Under the pieces are notes generated by a model. That model saw nothing but the letters and a program-made list of their open reading frames with translations. It had not been told where the DNA came from and made no database searches. 17,386 bases of DNA from M30B53 sp964600785 (GTDB lineage Bacteria; Planctomycetota; Planctomycetia; Pirellulales; UBA1268), in NCBI GenBank assembly GCA_964600785.1, contig CAZRKH010000088.1:1-17386 (forward strand). Direction: 5' to 3'. Position numbers and translations under genes: made by a program. Below, piece after piece: positions 1-6,949 of this stretch (its first letter is position 1; the number at the start of each line of letters is the position of its first letter).

Positions 1-6
1 GGGCCC

Positions 7-56
7 GCACCGGCCTACTTGAGCCGCACCGGCCTACGTGAGCCGCACCGGCCTAC
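7..56. repeat. 19-bp direct tandem repeat next to the truB 3' end
   Basis: The unit GCACCGGCCTACNTGAGCC occurs at 7-25 and 26-44, and a third partial copy (GCACCGGCCTAC) fills 45-56. The array ends exactly where the truB stop codon begins on the other strand. The copies differ at the variable base (T or G). The array may continue to the left of the window. The core resembles short GC-rich dispersed repeats often seen between genes in planctomycete genomes, but that comparison is from memory. No coding role is apparent. Confidence 0.75.
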
Positions 57-947
57 CTACGTGGCCAGGAAATTCGGTCGCATTCGCCAGCCGCCGGCAT
101 GAGGCCGCAGCACGCCGGCGAGCCGGCCTTCGGTATCGACCGCCGCCACCGCCTCCGCCTCGGAGTCGACTCCCGACACCGCCGTCGCCGGCAGCATGCC
201 ACACGTCGCCACCGCTTCGGCCGCCGCCGCGTCGACCACGACCCGCGGCAGGTGGGCCACCGCCGCCAACGGCGGCTCGATGGCCGCCGCGACCGTTTCG
301 GGTGTCACCTCATCGAGCGGCAGGCTCGCCTCGCGCGAAAACGGCCCCACCGCCGTGCGGACCAAAGCCTCCATCACCGCCCGGGTGCCGCAGGCCACGG
401 CCAGATCGCGGCCCAGCCCGCGGATGTAGGTGCCGCTCGAGCAGGTCACGTCGAGCACCAGCCGCGGCCAGTCATACCGCACCAACTCCAGCCGGTGGAT
501 CGTGACCCGCTTCGGCTCGAGCGTCATCTCGCGGCCCCGACGGGCCAGTTCGTAGGCCCGCCTGCCAGCGACACGCACCGCCGAGAAATCGCAAGGCCGC
601 TGGAGAATCTCACCGCGGAAGCCGCCCAGGGCCGCATCGATCTCAGCAAGTCCCGGCCGGCGGGGATCAGCCTCGAGTTCCACCGGCTGTTCGATGTCGT
701 CCGACGGGCTCGAGCGGCCAAGCAGGAAACTGCCGCGATACGACTTCGGCAGGCCGTGGAGAAACTCGACCAGTTTCGTGGCCCGCCCCAGACAAACGAC
801 CACCACCCCCGAACTGATCGGGTCGAGCGTACCGGCATGGCCGGCGGTGGCCGCCGCGGCCGCCCGTGACACGACATCGACCACGTGGCGGCTCGTGACG
901 CCGGGCGGCTTGTCAATCGGGATCAATCCCACGGATCGGAAAGGCAT
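57..947 (-). CDS. truB: tRNA pseudouridine(55) synthase TruB
   Basis: TruB converts U55 of the T-loop of tRNAs to pseudouridine in the cytoplasm. The protein opens with the family signature IPIDKPPGVTS, followed by GHAGTLDPISSG, which holds the catalytic aspartate (Asp42 from the chosen start). Later family blocks are KSYRG, RPCDFSAVRVAGRRAYELAR and SSGTYIRGLGRDL. The length of about 296 residues is normal for the family. I chose the ATG at 945-947 because a strong GGAGG lies about 12 bases upstream and because homologues begin just before the IPIDKP block. The in-frame ATG ending at 983 has no ribosome site and would add 12 unconserved residues. The start overlaps the 3' end of the upstream prpD-like gene by 35 bases, so the ribosome site lies inside that gene and translational coupling is likely. 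In many bacteria truB follows rbfA or infB; here it does not. Confidence 0.96.
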   Translation of the reverse strand: MPFRSVGLIPIDKPPGVTSRHVVDVVSRAAAAATAGHAGTLDPISSGVVVVCLGRATKLVEFLHGLPKSYRGSFLLGRSSPSDDIEQPVELEADPRRPGLAEIDAALGGFRGEILQRPCDFSAVRVAGRRAYELARRGREMTLEPKRVTIHRLELVRYDWPRLVLDVTCSSGTYIRGLGRDLAVACGTRAVMEALVRTAVGPFSREASLPLDEVTPETVAAAIEPPLAAVAHLPRVVVDAAAAEAVATCGMLPATAVSGVDSEAEAVAAVDTEGRLAGVLRPHAGGWRMRPNFLAT

Positions 948-2505
948 AGTGTGTGGCCACCTCCGCAGGGCTCCGCCCGGCAAGCGCGAGGCGGTCCCGC
1001 AGGCGATCCGGGTCGTCGACCGCGGCCTCCACGAGCCGCCGAAATTTCAACGCCACGAGCCGCCCTGTCGCCTCGCGGTCGGCGGCGGCATGGCCCAGCG
1101 GATGCCGCACCAGCGTGCCACCGAGCCGTCCGAGCGAGGCGTGCTCGATGGTCACGCTCGTGGGGATGCCGTCGGGATACGCCGCATCATACTCCTCGCC
1201 GCCGTGCTCGATCTCGATCCGGTCGATCAGCCCGATCGTGCGCGGGTCGCCGATCGCCGCGTCGCAGTAGTCTGCCGGCAGGAGCATCAGCCCGGCCCAG
1301 TCAGGCGGCACGCCCGCCGCCGCGGCAGCTTCCGCCTTGAGCAGCGTGCGGGCCACGATGTAGGGCAGCGAATGATCGGCCGACTGCCGCGTGGTCGGCC
1401 GTCGCTTGGCCGGGTCGGCGATGATCCCGAAGGCCGGCTGGTAAATTCGCACCCGAATCCGCTCGATGCCCTCGACCGCCGCGGCAAGTGCGGGGTTGTC
1501 GGCGAGGCAGTCGACAATTGACTGGATCGCGGCGGCCGACTGGTGCTCGTAGAGGCCGAGCTTGAAGTGCATGCCGTGGATCGCGAAGGCATCGCCGCTG
1601 AGCCCAAGCTCGAGGTCGAAGGGGCTCGTGCCGTCGGAGCAGGGTTCGTGGAGCCTGTAGATCGCCAGCGGATTGCGAAACACGTCGGCCGGCCCCACGA
1701 ATCCGTCGAGGGCACGGATGCCGGCCCGCACCGCCGCCTCCGCCGCAAACGCGGCACTGGCCCCCTTGCTGTCGGAGAGCTGCTCCCCCGCCCGGATCGC
1801 GCGAAACGGCACATGGTGGGCCGCCACCAGCCCGATTGCCGACTCGATCACCGCCGCACTCCCCCCGAGGGCCGCCGTGAAGGCCGCCGCCGAAGCGATC
1901 GCCCCGTGATGGACGTGGTCGATTCCATACCGTCTGAGGGCAAAGACCTCCGCGAGCCGGCCTCGGATCTCATCGACAAGCAGCATCACGCGAAGCGTGG
2001 CCGCCCCGTCGAGCGCCGCAAGCCGTGCCGCGGCAAGGGCCACGGGATAGAAGTCGTTGTGGCCGAACTCCCCGGCCACCCGGCCCCGCAGGGGGTCGTA
2101 GCCGAAGTTGGTCCCGTTGGCGTCCCACTCGCGGACCGCCGAGGCGTTGGCGACCACCGCGGCGGCCACGTCGAGGGGCCGTGTTGACCCGAAGCAGATC
2201 CCCCCGGCCGAGCCGGCTGCCGGTCGGCTGGCCAGCGCCTCCCGCCTGAGCACGGTGGGGGCACGGGCGGCTGCCGCGATCGCCGAGACCCCGCAGCCGA
2301 TGCTGTCGATGTGAAACTGCTCGAGCCGCTCGAGCGTGGCCGGCGAGGGATCGGCCTGCCCACGGAAAAAGTCGATCGCATACTCCGCCAGGCCGCGGGC
2401 CTGGTTGCCGCCCCGGCCGAGCAGTCGGGTGGTGCCCTCGGGGCGGTCGAGATCGCGAGCATCGGCGGCGGCGGTGGGCATGCGACGCATTTTTCTCCGC
2501 GGCAT
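913..2505 (-). CDS. MmgE/PrpD family protein (2-methylcitrate dehydratase-like)
   Basis: Members dehydrate 2-methylcitrate or citrate-like acids (PrpD) or act on related substrates (MmgE, cis-aconitate decarboxylase, iminodisuccinate epimerase). Recognisable family blocks are the helical N-terminal region ending in HIDSIGCG, the segment NGTNFGYDPLRGR followed by GHNDFYP (around residues 130-155), SKGASAAFAAEAAVRAG, and the ADHSLPYIVA block with Asp377-His378. The length of 530 residues is slightly above the roughly 480-500 usual for PrpD, mostly from an N-terminal extension. Three ATGs compete, ending at 2505, 2490 and 2481. The one at 2490 has a GGAG only 4 bases upstream, so the first five residues may not be real. 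No prpB, prpC, acnD or propionyl-CoA gene is nearby, so the exact substrate is open. Family assignment is firm; a true methylcitrate dehydratase role is plausible only. Confidence 0.88.
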   Translation of the reverse strand: MPRRKMRRMPTAAADARDLDRPEGTTRLLGRGGNQARGLAEYAIDFFRGQADPSPATLERLEQFHIDSIGCGVSAIAAAARAPTVLRREALASRPAAGSAGGICFGSTRPLDVAAAVVANASAVREWDANGTNFGYDPLRGRVAGEFGHNDFYPVALAAARLAALDGAATLRVMLLVDEIRGRLAEVFALRRYGIDHVHHGAIASAAAFTAALGGSAAVIESAIGLVAAHHVPFRAIRAGEQLSDSKGASAAFAAEAAVRAGIRALDGFVGPADVFRNPLAIYRLHEPCSDGTSPFDLELGLSGDAFAIHGMHFKLGLYEHQSAAAIQSIVDCLADNPALAAAVEGIERIRVRIYQPAFGIIADPAKRRPTTRQSADHSLPYIVARTLLKAEAAAAAGVPPDWAGLMLLPADYCDAAIGDPRTIGLIDRIEIEHGGEEYDAAYPDGIPTSVTIEHASLGRLGGTLVRHPLGHAAADREATGRLVALKFRRLVEAAVDDPDRLRDRLALAGRSPAEVATHYAFPIRGIDPD

Positions 2506-2520
2506 GCCACAATGCGAGAG

Positions 2521-2542
2521 GCCACGCTCTCATTCGCGTGGC
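2521..2542. promoter_or_regulatory. Inverted repeat in the prpD-like / kinase divergent region
   Basis: GCCACGC (2521-2527) and GCGTGGC (2536-2542) form a perfect 7-bp inverted repeat around an 8-base spacer. It lies 16 bases upstream of the first ATG of the minus-strand prpD-like gene and 54 bases upstream of the kinase ATG. The position suits an operator or a hairpin at the start of the minus-strand leader. No convincing -35/-10 pair was found on either strand here. Confidence 0.35.
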
Positions 2543-2595
2543 AGCCGCAGCCCGACCACCCCGGCCCCGATACCCGCAGCCAGGCCCAGCGAGCG

Positions 2596-4728
2596 ATGAA
2601 GCCGACACGGCTCGGACCCTACACGATCGAAGGTCGGCTCGGCCGGGGCGGCATGGGTGCGGTCTACGAGGCGGTCGACACCACCACCGGAGAGGCGGTG
2701 GCGATCAAAGTGCTCGCCGCCCACCTCTCCGACGAGGCCGGGATCCGTCGGCGGTTTCTCGCTGAGATCGACTCGCTGAAGAGCCTGAAAAATCCGGGGA
2801 TCGTCCAGCTGCTCGCCTTCGGTGAACAGGACGGCCAGCCCTATTTTGCGATGGAGCTGGTGCGGGGCTCGAGCCTCGAGCAGGTGATACGCGGCGGACG
2901 ACGATTCGACTGGAAGGAGTGTGTCGATCTCGCGATCGCCGTCACCCGGGCCCTCAAGACGGCGCACGATCACGGCGTCATCCACCGCGACATCAAGCCG
3001 GCCAATCTGCTGATTGCCGAGGATGGCACGGTCAAGCTCGCCGACTTCGGCATTGCCAAGCTCTTCGGCGGCACGGCCCACACCGCCGATGGCAGCTTCG
3101 TGGGCACCGCTGAATACATGCCGCCCGAGCAGGCCCGCGGCTCCGTCGTCGACCACCGCGCCGACATCTACGCCCTCGGCATGGTGATATATGCCATGCT
3201 CGCCGGCCGCCCGGCCTTTCGCGGCAAGAGCATGGCCGAGATCATCGAGAAGCATCGCAGCGTGCCGCCGCCGCGGATCGGATCGATCGTGCCGGAGGTG
3301 CCGCCGGATCTCGAGGAACTCGTCGACCGCATGCTCGCCAAGGAACCGGGCGAGCGACCGGCCAACGCCCTGCAGCTCGGCCGCCTGCTTGCCGCAATCC
3401 GCGAGAGCGAGTCGGCCGCCGACGATGGCGGGACACCCGCCAAGCCCTCCTCGGTGGCCGCAACGCTGCCCGGCAGTGATATGCCGACCTCCGCCGGTGG
3501 GCCGGGAGTCGATCCGGCCCGCACCTCGGCCACAGGCACCTCCCCCACCACGCCACCGCCACGGGAGACCGAGGACACCCGTGGCGGTGCGTCCCGCGAA
3601 CCACCGCAGGTCGATCTGCTCGCGGCCACGCGGGTCTTGCCGGCCGACGGCGACAGCGATGCCGAGAGCCCGACAAGCCCCGACGCCCCGCCATCGGCAG
3701 GACTGTCGGCGGGTGAGGCGGCAACCGAGGCCTCGCTGCCGGCCGCCAGGCCGGCGACGCAGTCGGGCACCCGCAGGCCGGCCCAGGCGACCCACCCGCA
3801 GACCGGCAGCGGCGGCTCGGCCGTCCGCGCCGGCGCCCCGCGGGCCAACCGCTTCACGACGATGGAAGACCTCGAGCGTGCCGAGGCCCACCAAGCCCGG
3901 CGGGTCGCCTACCGCCGTCAGATCGCGAGCCTGCTTGCCGCCGCGGCGATGCTGGCCGCCCTGGCGGCGGGCGGCTGGTACCTCCTGCAGCCGGCCGACG
4001 CCGACACCCTCTTCGACCGCATCATGGCCGTGGCCGACCGCGACGGCGATCTGCGTGATGTCGACCGCCCGATCCGTGAGTTTCTCGAGCGGTTTCCCGA
4101 CGATCCGCGGTCCGCAGCGGTGCACGGTCTCGCGGCGAGCCTCGAGGTCGATGCTCTCGAGCGCAAGGTCCGCCGTTCACCCCGCCGCCGCGGTGACTCG
4201 ATCGACGCGATCGAACGCGACTACCGGGCGGCGATGGCCCTCGAGGCGACCAGCGCCGCGGCCTGCGAGGAGGCGTTGCGGGCCGTGATGGTGCTGCACG
4301 GCCTCGAGGGAGATCCCGACCCCGAGGCAGCCGAATGGCTCGCCGGCGAGGATGCCTCGCTCGATGAGCGACAGCGGGCGGGAGTCGTCCGCGAACGCTG
4401 GCGGCTGCTGCTCGCCCGCCAGCTCGGCCAGGTCGCCGAGGCCGCGACCAGGGAGCGGGCCGACGACGCCAGCCGTCTGGCCACCCTTCTTGCCGAGTCC
4501 CGCTCGCTGGGGACGGCCGCAGCCGCGGGTGGTTCTGCCGGGGAGGCGGCCGCCAGCCGGCGGCGTGCCATCCTCGAATCGATCACACGGCTCTACGATA
4601 GAAGGCCGCACGCCGCGCAGGCCGTGGCCGAGGCACGGGCGATGCTCGCAGCAGATGCCGACGGCTCGGCAGCCGCCGACGCCCTCATGCAGACCGACGA
4701 ACCTCCGGGAGTGACCGAGGCCCCGTGA
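2596..4728 (+). CDS. Membrane-anchored Hanks-type Ser/Thr protein kinase
   Basis: A transmembrane eukaryotic-like Ser/Thr kinase of 710 residues. The cytoplasmic kinase domain spans about residues 6-265. It has the glycine loop GRLGRGGMGAVYEA, the ATP-anchoring Lys38 in VAIKVL, the catalytic loop HRDIKPANLL with Asp132, DFG Asp150, and the EYMPPEQARG activation-segment end. A long Pro/Ala/Thr-rich linker of about 150 residues follows, then one hydrophobic helix around residues 442-465. The last 245 residues or so are charged, helical and presumably outside the membrane, with a segment resembling the DGDLRD...FLERFPDDPR block I associate with planctomycete kinases. The frame is open further upstream, but the ATG at 2596 starts just before the conserved kinase fold (GPYTIEGRLG). 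No strong ribosome site precedes it. The stop overlaps the hemL GTG by 4 bases. Ligand and substrates are unknown. Confidence 0.94.
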   Translation: MKPTRLGPYTIEGRLGRGGMGAVYEAVDTTTGEAVAIKVLAAHLSDEAGIRRRFLAEIDSLKSLKNPGIVQLLAFGEQDGQPYFAMELVRGSSLEQVIRGGRRFDWKECVDLAIAVTRALKTAHDHGVIHRDIKPANLLIAEDGTVKLADFGIAKLFGGTAHTADGSFVGTAEYMPPEQARGSVVDHRADIYALGMVIYAMLAGRPAFRGKSMAEIIEKHRSVPPPRIGSIVPEVPPDLEELVDRMLAKEPGERPANALQLGRLLAAIRESESAADDGGTPAKPSSVAATLPGSDMPTSAGGPGVDPARTSATGTSPTTPPPRETEDTRGGASREPPQVDLLAATRVLPADGDSDAESPTSPDAPPSAGLSAGEAATEASLPAARPATQSGTRRPAQATHPQTGSGGSAVRAGAPRANRFTTMEDLERAEAHQARRVAYRRQIASLLAAAAMLAALAAGGWYLLQPADADTLFDRIMAVADRDGDLRDVDRPIREFLERFPDDPRSAAVHGLAASLEVDALERKVRRSPRRRGDSIDAIERDYRAAMALEATSAAACEEALRAVMVLHGLEGDPDPEAAEWLAGEDASLDERQRAGVVRERWRLLLARQLGQVAEAATRERADDASRLATLLAESRSLGTAAAAGGSAGEAAASRRRAILESITRLYDRRPHAAQAVAEARAMLAADADGSAAADALMQTDEPPGVTEAP

Positions 4729-6074
4729 CCGCGCCCCACGACACCCGCCCGCATCCCTCCGAGTGCACCGCAAACCGCCGCAGCCGCAGCCACGAGGCCT
4801 TCGCCCGGGCCCGCCGGCTGATTCCCGGGGGCGTCAACTCCCCGGCAAGGGCGTTTGGCGCCGTCGGCGGCGAGCCGCTCTTCTTCGCAGCCGCCGAGGG
4901 TCAGACCCTGACCGACATCGACGGCAACCGCTACCTCGACTACATCGGCTCCTGGGGGCCGATGATCCTCGGCCACCGCCATCCCCGCGTGGTCGCCGCG
5001 ATCGAGCGGGCCCTGACCACCGGCACCAGCTACGGCGCTCCCACCGAGGCCGAGAGCCGGCTTGCCGAGCTGATCGTGGAGGCGGTCCCCTCAATCGAGA
5101 AGGTCCGCATGGTCTCCAGCGGCACCGAGGCGGCGATGTCGGCGGTGCGGCTGGCGAGGGGCTTCACCGGCCGCGAGCGGATCGTGAAGTTTGCCGGCAA
5201 CTATCACGGTCATGCCGACAGCCTGCTCGTCTCGGCGGGCTCCGCGGCGGCCACCCTCGGGGTGCCCGACTCACCCGGCGTGACCGCCGGCACCGCCAAG
5301 GACACGCTCGTCCTGGAATACAACGACCCGGCCGCGCTGGAGGAGGTCTTTGCCCGCGAGGGCGGGGCGATCGCCGCGGTGCTCATGGAGCCGGTGGTGG
5401 GCAACATGGGGCTCGTCCCGCCGCAGCCGGAGTTTCTCGCCGCGGCGAGGCGGCTCACGCTCGAGCATGGGGCGGTGCTCGTCTTCGACGAGGTGATGAC
5501 CGGCTTCCGGCTGGCCCTCGGCGGTGCCCAGGAACTGCTCGGTGTCACGCCGGACATCACCACGCTGGGCAAGATCGTCGGCGGCGGGCTGCCGCTGGGG
5601 GCCTACGGCGGACGGGCGGAGATCATGGACCACGTGCTGCCCGCGGGCAAGGTTTTCCAGGCCGGCACCCTCTCGGGAAACCCGCTGGCAGTCGCTGCAG
5701 GCACCGCCACGCTCGAGCAGCTCCGTGACGAGCCGCCCTATGCCACGCTCGAGTCGCTCGGCAGCCGGCTGGAGGCGGGCCTCCGCGAGGCCGCACGGCA
5801 GCACGGGATTCCCGCTTGGGTCGCCCGCCGCGGGAGCATGCTCACGATCTTCTTCCAACGGGGAAGCGAGCCGGTGCCGGTGACCGGCTGGCAGACCGCT
5901 TCGGCGAGCGACACCGACCGCTACGCCGCCTTCTTCTGGGGCATGATCGACCGCGGCTGCTACTTTCCCTGCAGCCAGTTCGAGGCGCTCTTCTTTTCCG
6001 CCGCCCACACCGAGGCGGACATCGAGGCCACGCTTGCGGCCGCCGACGAGGTGCTCGCCGGAATGGCCGGCTGA
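4725..6074 (+). CDS. hemL: Glutamate-1-semialdehyde 2,1-aminomutase
   Basis: This PLP enzyme converts glutamate-1-semialdehyde to 5-aminolevulinate, the last step of the C5 route into haem and other tetrapyrroles; it is cytoplasmic. The class III aminotransferase fold is evident: RLIPGGVNSPARAF at the N-terminus, the MVSSGTEAAMSAVRLAR cofactor block, NYHGHAD, VFDEVMTGFR, and the PLP-binding Lys283 in TTLGKIVGGGLPLGAYGG, followed by FQAGTLSGNPLA. The 449-residue length is normal with a short N-terminal extension of about 20 residues. The GTG at 4725 is the only sensible start. It sits in a GTGA overlap with the kinase stop, with GAGG 4 bases upstream, so translation is probably coupled to the kinase gene. 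hemA and other haem genes are absent from the window. Confidence 0.96.
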   Translation: MTAPHDTRPHPSECTANRRSRSHEAFARARRLIPGGVNSPARAFGAVGGEPLFFAAAEGQTLTDIDGNRYLDYIGSWGPMILGHRHPRVVAAIERALTTGTSYGAPTEAESRLAELIVEAVPSIEKVRMVSSGTEAAMSAVRLARGFTGRERIVKFAGNYHGHADSLLVSAGSAAATLGVPDSPGVTAGTAKDTLVLEYNDPAALEEVFAREGGAIAAVLMEPVVGNMGLVPPQPEFLAAARRLTLEHGAVLVFDEVMTGFRLALGGAQELLGVTPDITTLGKIVGGGLPLGAYGGRAEIMDHVLPAGKVFQAGTLSGNPLAVAAGTATLEQLRDEPPYATLESLGSRLEAGLREAARQHGIPAWVARRGSMLTIFFQRGSEPVPVTGWQTASASDTDRYAAFFWGMIDRGCYFPCSQFEALFFSAAHTEADIEATLAAADEVLAGMAG

Positions 6075-6077
6075 CGC

Positions 6078-6090
6078 GCTGGTTGCCAGC
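6078..6090. terminator. Short hairpin between convergent hemL and the EEP-family gene
   Basis: GCTGG-TTG-CCAGC forms a perfect 5-bp stem with a 3-base loop in the 22-base gap between two converging stop codons. There is no T-run on either side, so it is a weak candidate for a shared bidirectional terminator. Confidence 0.3.
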
Positions 6091-6096
6091 CGCCGA

Positions 6097-6807
6097 TCAC
6101 ACCAGGTGAAAATCGACCACCAGCGGCAGGTGGTCGCTCGCCTCGCGGGCCAGGCTCGTGCGGACGATCCTGGCATGACGGACCTCCACGCCGCCGCGAG
6201 TGAAGGCCTTGTCGAGGCTGCCCATCGCCATCCAGGCCGGAAAGGAACGGAAGCGGGAGGCGGGGGCCGTCGCCTGTTCGAAGCCCGCGGGCGAGAGCAG
6301 CGACCTGGCAAGACTGTTTCGCCAGTCGTTGAAGTCGCCCACCAGCATGGTCGGCAGGGCCGCGGCCGAGCGAAAGAGCAGATGGCCGAGCAGACGCTCG
6401 ACTTGCCACTGCCGCTCCGCCTGGGCGAGGCCCAGGTGGGTGTTCACCAGATGGAGCACGCCCTCAGGCGTGCTGGTGATCACCAGCTGGGCCCCGCGGG
6501 GCTTGCGGACACCCTGCCGCAGCGAGACGCGATGACGGCTCTGGAGTGGGAAGCGGGAAAGCACGAGGTTGCCGTAGCCGCCCCCGCCCACCGCGACGTT
6601 GGGCTGGAAGGCAAACTGGGCATGGAAATAGCGGGCCAGCAGCCGCGGCTGGTCGTCGAAGCGGCTGCGGCGAACACGGCGATCGACCTCCTGCAGACAG
6701 ATCAGGTCGGGGTTCTCCGCCTCGATGCAGTCGATGACCCGCGAGAGGGAATACCGCCGATCGCGGCCGCCGATGCCCTTGTGGATGTTCCAGCTGAAAA
6801 GTCGCAT
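6097..6807 (-). CDS. Endonuclease/exonuclease/phosphatase (EEP) family protein
   Basis: The protein of 236 residues belongs to the Mg-dependent EEP superfamily (DNase I, exonuclease III, inositol phosphatase and sphingomyelinase relatives). Motifs occur in the expected order: FSWNIHKG near the N-terminus (metal and substrate Asn), CLQEVD (metal-binding Glu), VNTHLGL (His), VGDFNDW (Asp/Asn), and the C-terminal SDHLPLVVDF (Asp-His catalytic pair). I chose the ATG ending at 6807 because the conserved fold begins at its second residue. The frame is open 44 codons further upstream, but those residues look unrelated to the fold. No clear ribosome site precedes the chosen start. The gene is divergent from a cardiolipin synthase gene. 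In E. coli the EEP gene ybhP lies beside clsB, so a role in phospholipid or phosphodiester metabolism is a reasonable inference; the substrate is unknown. Confidence 0.88.
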   Translation of the reverse strand: MRLFSWNIHKGIGGRDRRYSLSRVIDCIEAENPDLICLQEVDRRVRRSRFDDQPRLLARYFHAQFAFQPNVAVGGGGYGNLVLSRFPLQSRHRVSLRQGVRKPRGAQLVITSTPEGVLHLVNTHLGLAQAERQWQVERLLGHLLFRSAAALPTMLVGDFNDWRNSLARSLLSPAGFEQATAPASRFRSFPAWMAMGSLDKAFTRGGVEVRHARIVRTSLAREASDHLPLVVDFHLV

Positions 6808-6920
6808 GCTCAAAGAGCCGGTGTGCGGGCCGCCGCCGGGAGCCGTTCGCGGATGGTAACGTATCGCGGTCGGGAGAGGCTCGCAGCCGAACGCTTCGGA
6901 ATCGAAAAGACCGGCAACGC

Positions 6921-6940
6921 CACCATCATCCACCATCATC
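6921..6940. repeat. 10-bp direct repeat upstream of the cardiolipin synthase gene
   Basis: CACCATCATC is repeated twice back to back, followed by the related GACCATGAT, ending at the cardiolipin synthase ATG at 6950. The stretch occupies the place where a ribosome site would be expected, and no purine-rich site is present. It may be an upstream regulatory element or simple low-complexity sequence. Confidence 0.5.
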
Positions 6941-6949
6941 GACCATGAT

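Noticed and set aside
57..983. Longer truB start at 983
   Set aside because: It adds 12 residues without similarity and has no ribosome site, while the ATG at 947 has GGAGG upstream and fits the family N-terminus.
913..2505. Calling this gene prpD as part of a methylcitrate cycle
   Set aside because: No prpB, prpC or acnD is nearby, and the family contains several other activities, so only the family name is supported.
4030..4065. EF-hand or dockerin-like DRDGDLRDVD segment in the kinase C-terminal region
   Set aside because: The glycine of a canonical calcium loop is missing, there is no paired copy, and the segment reads as part of a helical block that I recall from other planctomycete kinases.
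2530..4125. Long minus-strand open frame of 531 codons opposite the kinase gene
   Set aside because: It is antisense to a clearly recognisable kinase, has Arg/Gly/His-rich unstructured composition and no motif. Long antisense frames are expected at this GC content. The same applies to the long frames opposite hemL, cls, the PKS and glgE genes.
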